64,000 nucleotides of DNA from Cricetomys ansorgei (lineage: Eukaryota > Chordata > Mammalia > Rodentia > Nesomyidae). The translations under genes were made by a program, and so were the position numbers. The notes under the pieces were generated by a model that was not told the origin of the DNA, ran no database searches, and saw only the letters and a list, made by a program, of their open reading frames with translations. Of this stretch, positions 19,654-29,130 are shown piece by piece. The stretch's first letter is position 1, and each line of letters starts with the position of its first letter. Location: positions 2,999,001 to 3,063,000 of the forward strand of contig JAMJFZ010001074.1 of the NCBI GenBank assembly GCA_026225945.1, in the 5' to 3' direction.

Positions 19654-20456
19654 AATATTTAATCTTTTAATCTGGCAGCAGAGTTGCTCTAGGGTAGAAA
19701 GAATGTTACTACACACCTTTAATCCCAGTATTCAGAAGACAGTGGTAGCACATACCTTTTATCCCAATTCCCCAGATATAAAAGGAAGTAGAGCTCAGAA
19801 GGAGTCAGTGCCAGACAGGAAATGACATCTGACAGAACTCAGACTGAAGAGCAGGCAAACTGTCACATCAGGGGAAGAGTTAGCAGAGTCAGTAAGAGTG
19901 ACTCTTACAATATAAAAGCAGGCTCTCAGCTCAGACAGGTAGTATGAAGCAGTTAGTATGAGGCAGTCTGAGGCAGTCTGAGACAGTCTGAGGCAGAGAT
20001 ACAGACGGAGTTCAGCAGAAAGAGTCAGCTAACAGGGAGAGTCAATTTGAAGCCTAGCAGAGCAGTTAAATCAGAGAAGTTGTAAGAGTTGTTAAATCAG
20101 TAGAAGTTGTAGTCAGAGTCAGTCAGAATCAGAAGACTTCTGTCAGAAATAGTCAGCTGGTACAGAAGGTCAGTTTGAACCAGCAGTTTGGAGAAGAGTT
20201 TGAGCCAGAACAGAAAGTGAGTTAATCAGCCAATCAGAAGAGTCAGTTGAGTTCAGTACAACTCCAAGTTCAGAAGGAGCTAGTCAGAGTGGCTCAGTCA
20301 GCAGTTAAATCTTAGAAGATGTAATGTTACTGTATGAAGGCTGAAGCCTTCCAGGTCTAGACTTAAGATTAGATTGTACAGAGGCTGAAAATCTCTAAGG
20401 TTCAGGGATTGAATTAAAAAGAATAAACTGCCTTTTGCCCTGAATCTATGACTACA
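19654..20456 (+). mobile_element. Rodent LTR, 'CAGTC-rich' family, copy A
   Basis: An 803 bp LTR-like element homologous to 4516-5315 and 21943-22794. It has two B1-like heads (19711-19733 and 19744-19770) and TATA boxes at 19777-19783 and 19911-19917. A tandem (AGGCAGTCTG) block spans 19961-19996 and a long run of CAGTC/GAGTC words follows. AATAAA lies at 20422-20427, and it ends CTACA at 20456. No open frame of retroviral type is present. The family name is unknown to me; LTR is an inference from these signals. Confidence 0.6.
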
Positions 20457-21942
20457 ATATGCTCATCGACAACATAACTGCAGGCACGAGGATTAAATGA
20501 TGTTGCTCAGCAGTAATCATCTACAATGCACAGATGCACTTTTATTAGTTTGTTATTGAATTTAAGACATCAAATTTCAAAGTTATGGTTAAGCATTGTT
20601 CCAGATGTTTGGGACAAACTAATTTACATGGTCAAAACTTTAAAAATTCCATTATCCTCTACAACCTAGCAAACATGGTATAATCTTTGAAAGTAAAGTC
20701 TGGTTTTAAGAACTCTGGATTACATCTGTGGCCTCAGTCTTATATTGTACCCAATAATGTTATTCTACAGCCTGCTTTAATGTCATGTGTCAAGGTGGAA
20801 ATCTCAGGAGTTCATTGTTTCACTTTTGCTGAGAGTAATAAAAGGTGTAAAGAGTAAGAACTCAAGGCAAGTCTACAGATTCAGTGTGGAATCAATTACA
20901 AGCCTGGCAAGAAGTCTAGGCTATACAGCTTGAGGTCAAGACCTGAGTCCCAGTGGACAGATGGAAATCTTGGAGGTGGGAAAGAATGAAAATATTAAGA
21001 TGTATAAAAATGCACATGTTCTTATATCCAGTATATCTTATACACACGCAGAAGTGGTCTTGCAGCTGGTAGGAGTTAGAACTGGAGTCACCCTAAAAGA
21101 GATTGGGATTCTGGCCAGCCCTATCCCAAGTATGGAATGGAGAAGTGTATAGGCTTTCCCTGTTGCCCTCCACACCTCAGCACCCATCAGATACAATGGT
21201 CAGAAGCAACGCACTAGTCAATGTTGGCTTTATGACCACCTTTTATCTGTCCTTCAGCTTTCTACTTGTTCTACAGGAAACTGCGGCATTAGTCCTTTCA
21301 ATTCAATGTATTTTCTGAAGGGAAACAGACAACAACTGGGGAAAACTTGTTCTCTGCATGACAATAAAGATAAGAATCCTGGGACTTCTCACAAGATAAA
21401 ATTAATACGCAAGCTATGACTTAAGCAAACACCTTAGACAGATCAATTAATTTTTAAGCACATTCTATATGTGCTTATAATTGATTTAAAATTCTTTTCA
21501 GGTTTAAAGCTTCACAACCTGGCTCCCTCCTTGCTTTGAGTGTCTTGTTTTTGGAAAGTACTTTAAGCAGTAAAAACTAACAAAAACACTGCCCTAAGCT
21601 ATATTTTTTTTATCATAAGATATGATAAAAACAGAATCAAAACAGTAAAACATAATAAATGCACAGATGTAGTCATACGGGTCTGGTTTATTGCAGGAAA
21701 ACCACAACAAAACTGTGACGTCTGGACTGAGAATCTTAGACTCTGTAGTAATGACATGTAGAGATTCACATAAGTGAGATTTTATCCCTACAACCGCTTT
21801 ATTTTGCTATGCTTTGTATTTTAAAATATGATGTGTCTAAGATAGATTTATTTCCCTTGGGTTTTGTTTCCAAGTTATGGTTTTTAATTTGATGCTGTTC
21901 TATTTTGCAATGAGCAAGTAGTAATATAATATACAAAGTAAA
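20457..21942. other. Sequence between two LTR copies, no gene
   Basis: This 1.49 kb lies between like-oriented LTR copies A and B but shows no primer binding site after copy A, no polypurine tract before copy B, and no gag or pol motif. The LTRs also differ strongly in their 5' halves. I read them as independent insertions, with this as ordinary unique DNA. Frames at 20961-21152 and 21103-21318 are unsupported. Confidence 0.45.
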
Positions 21943-22794
21943 AATATTTAATCTTTTAATCCAGCAACATGGCTATTCTGGGAAAGGATCACATCTGGAG
22001 GCCAATGTGATATGGATGGTAAGTAGAAAGAATGTTGGTCAGACTAATCTTATCTACTGTGCTAATACTAGGTGAAAGGGATTCCTGTGGTTAAAGCTAA
22101 GTAGTACACACCTATAATCCCAACATTTGGGTTCTAAAAGGAAGCAGTCAGGTCAGAAGTAGGTCACAGTTCTCAGTTCATGTTTACATAATGAGCACTC
22201 TGAGATTGAATCAGAGTGAAGAGCCTTCAGAATGAAGTCTGAGATTGAATCACAGTGAGGATGTACCCAGTACTCAGGATATAAAGAGAGGCTCTCAGTT
22301 CACAGACAAGGAGTTCAGACAGACACAGAGGCATCTGAAGGAGGTGGTCTGAAGCAGTCTAAAGCAGTCAAAGATAATCTGAGACCGAGACACAGAAGCA
22401 GTTCCGCAGAAGGAAAGTAAGTCAGTTTGAAGCCTAGTAGAGCAGTTCAGTCAGAGAAGTTGCAGGAGTCAGCCAGAGTCAGACAGTGTCAGAAAAGTTC
22501 AGTCAGAAACAGTCGGCTTAGAAAGTTCAGTTTGAACCTGCAACTTAGAGAAGAGTTTGAGTCAGAACAGCAAGTGAGTTGAATTAACCAACCAGAAGAG
22601 TCAGTTGAGTTCAGTACAGTTCTGAGTTCAAAAGGTGCTAGTCAGAGTGAGTCAGTCAGCATTAAGTCTTGGAGCTTAAAACATTTTAGATTTATATTTG
22701 AAGATTAGATTGTATGGAGGCTAAAACCCTGTAAGGACTGGGGATTAAATTAGCCAGAGAATAAATTGCCTTTTGTCCTGAATCTACGGCTACA
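21943..22794 (+). mobile_element. Rodent LTR, 'CAGTC-rich' family, copy B
   Basis: An 852 bp copy. It shares with copy A the opening 'aatatttaatcttttaat' and the middle phrases 'gtcagtttgaagcctag' and 'agaagagtcagttgagttca'. It also shares the end 'cctgaatct…ctaca' at 22794. It has one B1-like head (22104-22130), TATAAAG at 22280-22286, TGAGTCA at 22648-22654 and AATAAA at 22760-22765. The 5' half carries a local duplication of a 'ctctgagattgaatca' phrase. Non-coding. Confidence 0.6.
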
Positions 22795-22944
22795 AAAACA
22801 AATAATCTGAAGAATGCTACTAGTTTTGTCCTTGAAGTAAAGTGAAGATTTAACCACATGCATCTTAAATAGCTATGCATTATACATGTAAGCAAATATT
22901 GGCCTATTACAGTTGAAATTACCTTACATTGTTTCAACACAATG

Positions 22945-23292
22945 TTCCCAGTATTGTAGAAGTTTGTTTTTAGTTGTGTTTAAAATAATTGTTTTGTGCA
23001 CTGTTGAGGAAGGGTTGCCTAAACTTTGGCATTTTGTTTTGTCTGCAGATGTTGGATTTATGTGGGGCATGTTTGATTGCTTATGATCAGCATGTGCTAT
23101 CAGCAGAACACCTGGGGAGTTCTGTATCAATAAAATCCTCTAGCTCAGAGGCTTAGGATTTCACTGTCCTTATGGTACCTGCCATGAAGGTGGTTCCCTC
23201 TGCTGAGGTCTGGCAGGGTTTACATCTGTGAAAAATGCCTCCTTGTCTCCTTGCTGAGCTGCCACAGTAGCTATGCTACTTCTTCTGTCTTA
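22945..23292 (+). mobile_element. LTR-like repeat, sense copy
   Basis: It is homologous over about 330 bp to the reverse complement of 57316-57635. Shared phrases include 'ttgttttgtgca', 'catgtgctatca', 'tggttccctctgctgaggtc' and 'tgcctccttgtct'. AATAAA at 23129-23134 sits mid-copy, as in the R-region of an LTR. The family is not named and there is no coding content. Confidence 0.55.
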
Positions 23293-23504
23293 TTTATGAC
23301 ATATTTACATGTCAACCTATAAATTTTCTTCTCTTCATTACAGATATGAAGGTGATTATATAACACAAGCCGTTTCAAGTAATTAAGTATGTACATTTAC
23401 ATATGGGTAGCCCCTTGTAACTACCATGTTTTGCCATGTCTGGGTGGCATTCCTGTGCTTTCTCTTGGATTTGGACTTTGCAAATGAAGGAAGTCGCTGT
23501 GGTT
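23293..23504. other. Unique spacer, nothing recognised
   Basis: About 210 bp with no repeat or open frame of note. Confidence 0.4.
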
Positions 23505-23880
23505 CATGCATCTATCTCCTAGAGTTATCATAACAGAACACCACAGGCTGGCTGGTTTACATCTCAGAAATAAGTTTCATCATAGTTCTGGAGGTTGGAA
23601 GTCTCAGATCAAGATGGTAGCAGAACTGGTTTTACCTAAGGACTCCTTGGTCCTATAGACAAAGTTGCCTTCTAGCTATGCTTTTGCATGGCATGTTCTG
23701 TATGCACAGACATCCTTGGTGTATCTCCCTCTTCTTGTAATGAAACCAATAGCACTAGAACTTTTTTCATCTTAATTACCTTATAGAACTTATCTCCAAA
23801 TACAGTCATATCGAGAGTTGGAGTTTCAATATAAGAATTTGAAGGAGACATAATTTAATACATAGTACTCTAAAACTTTG
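23505..23880 (-). mobile_element. MLT1-like MaLR LTR, antisense
   Basis: The plus strand reads 'agagttatcataacagaaca', 'cacaggctggctggtttaca', 'catagttctggaggttggaa', 'cttatctccaaatacagtca' and 'ggagacataatttaatacat'. This is an ordered match to an antisense MLT1 LTR. It is old and diverged. Confidence 0.6.
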
Positions 23881-24110
23881 GGGGAGTAGTAGAGAAGTGC
23901 CCATTATGATGCTTTAGCTAAAATCAACATCACAGGCCCTCTAGACTATGTTTTTATGTTGTATAATTTTAACCCCAGTGTTCCATGTCTTGTATCTTTG
24001 CATCCAAAGTTATAATGAACATAGATATTTCTAGGTGTTCTCTGCTACTGGAATCATACTAGAGATGACTTCATAATTGTTTCTCATTGTAGCAATTGTA
24101 GAAATAATAC

Positions 24111-24275
24111 TGTTTCAGTCAGGGTTCTCCAGAAGAGCAGCACCAAGAGGATGAATATATATATATTCTATACATTATATGTATATATGTGTGTGTGTTT
24201 ATACTATACATTATATGTATATATATTACATGTATATGTATATATATACACATATATACACATTTTATACATATA

Positions 24276-24324
<49 letters not shown>

Positions 24325-24475
24325 CATATAAGAATTTATTAAGGAGACTTCAAAATAGTAACAATAGACAAATCACATGAAGACACTGAGAACTCGGTAC
24401 TTCTCTTTGAGGTTGAGTATCTCATCAGTTGCGGTAGTGTCAGAATAGCTTTCTATCTCTGGGTTGCCACACCAG
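24111..24475 (-). mobile_element. LTR-like ancient repeat with TA expansion
   Basis: It starts TGTTTCAG and reads 'tcagggttctccagaagagc', which matches a widespread mammalian repeat whose antisense strand ends in this phrase. An AATAAA-like signal on the minus strand (antisense of 24334-24339) supports minus orientation. A large TA/TATG microsatellite has expanded inside it. The family is not named. Confidence 0.4.
24155..24321. repeat. (TA)n/(TATG)n microsatellite
   Basis: A long alternating purine-pyrimidine tract of TATA, TATG and CATA words ends in a pure (TA) run at about 24288-24321. It accounts for the Tyr/Ile-rich frame at 24189-24380, which is not a gene. Confidence 0.9.
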
Positions 24476-24483
24476 TAGTCACT

Positions 24484-24695
24484 CAGTCCTCAAAGTAGTG
24501 CCCTTTAACACACCTCCCCATGTTGTGGTGACCCCCAACCATAAAATTATTTTTGTTACTACTTCACAACTGTAGTTTTGCTACTATTATAAATCATAAT
24601 GTAAATATCTGATATGCAGATGGTCTTAGGAACTCCTGTGAAACGGTCATTTGATCCTCACAAAGGGGTCATGACCCAAAGATTGAGAGTCGCTA
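24484..24695. mobile_element. URR1-type hAT-Charlie transposon
   Basis: The sequence 'ttgtggtgacccccaaccat', 'aaaattatttttgttactac', 'tgtaaatatctgatatgcag' and 'aaaggggtcatgacccaaag' followed by 'ttgagagtcgcta' is the rodent URR1 MITE in order. Terminal inverted repeats are recognisable but mutated. Non-autonomous, with no transposase. Confidence 0.75.
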
Positions 24696-25984
24696 CTTTA
24701 AGGGAACAAAGTATCTCAAGAGTAACAATGTTTAAAACAAATGTGCCTTGAATTAAAGCTAGTGTGTTGCTTCTTATTATAAGGAAAGACATTGGCGCTG
24801 TTACGTTTTAATGAGATGATAGAATTCATTTACTTGTTTTACAAGGAGGGCCTACACAAAGCACAAAGACATGGACATAGTCATGTGACAGCTAGAAAAA
24901 AAACTAGGTGAAAGTTGTGCCCCATATTAAAGAACATTTTGTGAACGCCCCCCACAAAGTACAGATTTGTTGGATTCTTTTCAATTAGCAAAATACAATA
25001 GCAGATGCAGTGTGGTGCGTACTAGACAAAGGGAGACAGAGAACCAACAGGAGACTTGTTTCTCATTCATTAAGCATTTTACATTTCATTTGAAGCAAAA
25101 GATGGACCCCTTATACACATAAAAAAAAAAACCAAATCTCTTTACTTGTTGATTACTCTCCATTTCTAGGGTACTGTCCCTCCTCAGAGCTCAGAATCTG
25201 AAAAGGGCCTTCCAAACTGTGAGTACAAATAAAACCACTTAGAAGGATTCATAGATGATGGGTTCAGGGAGCTCAGAAGAAATATCTTAGATTCTTGACT
25301 TTTAGAAAGTTATTCTACTAGAGGATTATTATAGTGATTGAAACTAGAAAGGGAATTACACGTGAACCCTAAATAATATGAAATAGAAGCTTCCAACAGC
25401 TATTTAGCTGTTATGCTTATCTGTTTGGGACAATCAAAGGGCCAGGGTCAACTTGCAGAAACGAAATTTGTTGGGCTTTTACTGCCTCCTTAAAGGAAAT
25501 ACTGATGCTGAAGGAACTTGCCTGGGGCCTGTATTCAAAGAGAAATGAGAGTGTCCCTCATTTAGGAGATGTTTAACTTCTCTCTCTTTTGATGGCGGTA
25601 TGGATCTCACATTCCATAATCTTAGACTCTGCTATGAAAGAAGAGGTTGGTCCTCTGTGATGGAGCAGCAGAACGCTAATTACTCTGGGAACGAGCTCTA
25701 CCTTTTTAGTATTCAGTGGACATGCTATATTTCAGAGGAGGGGTGGTGCAGAGAGATGCTACAAAATCTAACATAAAAAAAAATCCAGGTTAAAGTTCAG
25801 TTATCATAAAGAATAATTCTGACAGTTAATGTACTCCTATCTTCATCTTCTAAGACATCAGCAGACATTTAATGAATGGGTATCAGTGGCAAATGTTCAC
25901 TACATACCTTCATTAGACGATTGAGAGGATTATTGTGGCTGTTCAAATCGGGTCCCAGAAAATTATAGGGTCACAAGAAGCAAA
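24696..25984. other. Unique stretch, no gene
   Basis: About 1.3 kb without recognised repeats or coding signals. Confidence 0.4.
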
Positions 25985-26395
25985 TTGTTATGGGTCTGGA
26001 GTCATTCAGAGATTCACCAGTTTGACCATGAATAAATTTTAACAAATAAGAGGCTTTATTCAAGTACCTGGTACAGAATACCCATGGTGCCAGGACTGTG
26101 CCCAAGAGTACTCTCAAGATACAGTTCCGAGTTACATTAGTCAAGGGATTGTAAAACTCACAAGATTATGTGATTCCTTCTTTCATGCAATTCTGGGCAA
26201 GCACACATACTGATGTTGTTTGCCTACGTATAATCAGTCACACATCCTGTCTATGTGCAGTTATGGGCAAGCAAGCTTGCTTACAGAAGCGAAAATATGA
26301 AAACAGTTGTTTGTGTAAGACCAGGCAATTACAAGAATAGCCTCCAGAATTCTGGAAAGTTATCTGTACTTGGGCAAGTGGGGCTTAGAAATGTT
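25985..26395 (-). mobile_element. ERV LTR, antisense (approximate ends)
   Basis: On the minus strand this ends with AATAAAGCCTCTTATTTG (AATAAA is antisense of 26055-26060), followed about 70 nt on by 'gactccagacccataaca', a typical R-U5 region ending in CA. The plus-strand left edge is TGTTATGGG near 25986. The right edge is uncertain. Upstream U3 includes two GGGCAAGCA units (near 26196 and 26267). Non-coding. Confidence 0.5.
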
Positions 26396-27373
26396 TTTTA
26401 TTTTATAGTTTTTTTAAGTTCAGTAATTTTAAACTTTGAAACATAACATTCACCATCACAAAATTACTGAAGAGTAGAGCAAGACTTGAAAAAAAAAGTG
26501 GGTATGGTCTCTCATATTTTTCCAAAATTTACCATATGCCACATTTTATTGCTACCTTTAGAAATACATGAATATTGTGAAATCAAGAACACAGAACTTG
26601 AAAACATTCTTGGCAATATTAAACCTTCAAGTCGTGATCACTAATCACAATGTAGAATGTTATTTCAAATATATATGAGACATTACTGAAAGCTCAAAAA
26701 CACATATATTTATTCGTGAGAATGGGTATATATAATGCAAACTATTCTGTAATAGCAAACGTGTAGCTATGCTATTTTCTGAAGTCATTAATTGATCACA
26801 CATATGTGCTAATACATGTATTACTTGTTTTGAAACATAACCCAAGAGCTGATGACAGTGCTTTGCTTTTAAAGGTTACGATCACCCCGATTACAATGGA
26901 GGGAGAACAGTTAATGTTTACTTTTATACTTTTCTGAACAGTTGTTTTTGAAAGATAACCATGTTGTATTTTTATAAATGGTGGATAAGAAAGGGTACAA
27001 GAGAGAACACAAGGCTAACTTTCAAGGAATAAAGTGGAAAATCATTCAGGTTTCTCGGTTATAATTTTCTCTTTATTAAAAAAAACCAAATAATTAAATA
27101 CTAACTTTCTGGTTCTTTGTAGAAAAATCTATGAACATTACACAAAATCTTCATCCAGATTCTCTAGATAAATCATTACCGGACACAAGCCAGATCAAGT
27201 CACCTCTAGTCCTAGAGGGCAAGCTTTTGTTGCTCCAAGCAGCCAATCTTACTTGTCCTATTCAAGCGTACTCTCTGGCTGTGAAGGAGAATCATGACTC
27301 AAAGCTTTTTGTGTGGTCAAGGTGACTTTAAAGAACACAGAGACCAGTAAACTCCTTGAGAGGTTTGATTTCC
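26396..27373. other. Unique stretch upstream of the small ORF
   Basis: No repeats recognised. A polypyrimidine-AG acceptor-like site lies at about 27104-27122 and a donor-like AAG|GTGACT at about 27320, bracketing an open frame (27131-27325). No protein family is recognised and I do not call an exon. Confidence 0.35.
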
Positions 27374-27541
27374 ATGGCCTATTTTGTTATTATTATTATT
27401 TTTGTTTTGCATGCTGAAGCAATACTTGGACCCAGTAGAAGAAAATCTTTGTTTGCTTTCTTTGATCCTACTAAGAACTCACAGAAAGCCCAGGCCCCAG
27501 CTGAGGAAATGCATGTGAGGACAAATAAACCAATAATATGA
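27374..27541 (+). CDS. Candidate small ORF, 55 aa, secreted-like; unproven
   Basis: ATG in a fair context (tccATGg) opens a 55-codon frame to TGA. The first 16 residues (MAYFVIIIIFVLHAEA) look like a signal peptide: a hydrophobic core that includes an Ile run encoded by ATT repeats, then an A-x-A-type site. A short polar chain follows with a basic RRK near residues 22-24, FFDP near 29-32 and no cysteine. It lies in unique DNA. A GTGAGG donor-like site at about 27515 could end a coding exon instead. I do not recognise the product. The ATT repeats make a chance hydrophobic start plausible, so confidence is low. Confidence 0.15.
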   Translation: MAYFVIIIIFVLHAEAILGPSRRKSLFAFFDPTKNSQKAQAPAEEMHVRTNKPII

Positions 27542-28009
27542 CTGCTTGGCATCATGTTTGTTTTTAGTACATTACACAGAGTTCCCTCTATGAAGACTCT
27601 TGAAGGAAATTTCTTTCTAGTCTCAGATTTGATTAAAGGTAACTGAGCATTAATTTGTTTGTTCTTGTTATGGAGAACATGGATGCCATAAGAAAGTCTG
27701 TTTCTGGTTTGAGAGTGTTTGTGATGTGTACCCTAGATCTTTCTAGACAACAGAAACTGAAGGGTGCAACTTAGTTACGTCAACATTTGAGAGATTCCCT
27801 TGATGCACACGTGCATGTATGCTTACATTGGCTGTAAGTAGCAGGATCCAATTGCTATAGCTTAAGAAATTAATCAGTGAGTTACAATGATTAAAGACGA
27901 TCCATAAAAAACAAGGGCAGAGAGGGGCCTTTGCCTCAGGGACATCTATAACCAGAGACTCAAAAGTGCATTCAGAAAGGTCCCTCTGTTCTCTCATACT
28001 CATTCTTTG
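27542..28009. other. Unique stretch, no gene
   Basis: About 470 bp. No repeat family or coding signal. The antisense frame 27743-28003 is unsupported. Confidence 0.4.
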
Positions 28010-28138
28010 TCTCTGTCTGTCTCTCTGTCTCTCTCCCTCCCCATTTCTCTCTCTCTCTCTCTTTCTCTCTCCCTCCCTCCCCCCCTCTCTCTCTCTGTCT
28101 CCTCTCTAGCTACCTATTTATCTCTCTCCCCCTCTAGC
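28010..28138. repeat. (CT)n-rich low-complexity tract
   Basis: About 130 bp of pyrimidine-rich TCTCTCTG, CTCCCTCC and CCCCCTCT words with minor interruptions. Confidence 0.85.
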
Positions 28139-28424
28139 ATTGGCTTCTCCAGCTAGTGCAATTCAGTAACAATGGATGATGGCAACTGCGAACTTTTCAG
28201 TTTGCACAACACAGACTCAGTTACCTGGAGAGGGAAAAAAATCATCTCTTACTCCTTCAGATAGCTGTTTCTTTCTGATAGAGCACTTCCTGGTAGAGGA
28301 AAGGTGGAGGCTCATAGACTCAGGAAGCTCAAGAAGCTACAGATCAAGAAAATAACCTCCCTCCCCCACTTAACAATTGCCAGTAGAGAGCAGGCTCTAT
28401 AGTGGGGATGTCTTGCCTACTCCA
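28139..28424. other. Unique spacer, nothing recognised
   Basis: About 290 bp between the CT-rich tract and the antisense L1. No feature seen. Confidence 0.4.
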
Positions 28425-28784
28425 GTATCTTAAAGGATATCCCTTATGTTTTCTTCTGAAAGTTTCAGTGTTTTGGGTTTTAAGTTAAGGTCCTTGATCC
28501 ATTTTGCATTGATTTCTGTGTAAGATCAAAGATAAGAATCTAATTGCATCTTCTGCAGTTAAAAATCCCATTTTGTCAACATTATTTGTTGAATAAGCTC
28601 TATTTTTAAAAGTACATTTTTATCTCTTTTGTCAAAGATTAAGTGGGCACAGCTTTGTTGTATTATTTCTGGACCCTTCATTGTATTCCATGGGTCTTCC
28701 CATCTGCCTGTATGCTAGCACAAGGTTCTTTGTCATTATAGTTCTATATAATAATTTGATGTCTGGTATTGTTTGTTGTCTTTT
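28425..28784 (-). pseudogene. L1 ORF2 remnant (C-terminal part), antisense
   Basis: The plus strand reads 'ttaaggtccttgatccattt', 'tgcattgatttctgtgtaag', 'tgtcaaagattaagtgggca' and 'tccatgggtcttcccatctg', an ordered antisense match to the distal half of L1 ORF2. Frames are broken. It continues at 29131 after an inserted L1 3' UTR piece and an internal deletion. Confidence 0.75.
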
Positions 28785-29130
28785 GCTTTGTGGTTGTTGT
28801 TGTTGTTTTTGTTTTTGTTTGGTTTCCTTTTATTGGAAATAGATTTTTCCCCTCACATAATATATCCTGATATGGTTTCCCCTCCCTCTACTCCACCCAG
28901 TTCCTCTCTATATTCCTTCCCATCTATAAACCCTTCTTCTTGTCTATCATTAGAAAACAGGCTTCAAAGTCATAATAATAAAATCTAACATAAAACAATA
29001 AGGTAAACCCAAAATATCACATCAGAATACAACAAAACAAACAAACAGAAGAAGAGCCCAAGAGAAGGCACGAGAGACAGATATAGATGCAGAGCCTCAT
29101 TCATTCACACACTCAGGATTTGAGGCTGGG
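28785..29130 (-). mobile_element. Rodent L1 3' UTR inserted in older L1, antisense
   Basis: It begins with a T-rich run (an antisense poly(A) tail, 28785-28812), then 'cttttattggaaatag' and 'gatatggtttcccctccctc'. It ends in 'gcccaagagaaggcacgaga' and 'cattcacacactcagg'. The poly(A) tail and 3' UTR show a truncated rodent L1 insertion, younger than the L1 it interrupts. Confidence 0.55.

Noticed and set aside
19961..19996. Tandem AGGCAGTCTG units as a possible CRISPR-like array
   Set aside because: Units are contiguous without spacers, inside an LTR of a mammalian genome.
24189..24380. Tyr/Ile/Cys-rich 63-codon frame
   Set aside because: Translation of the TA/TATG microsatellite.
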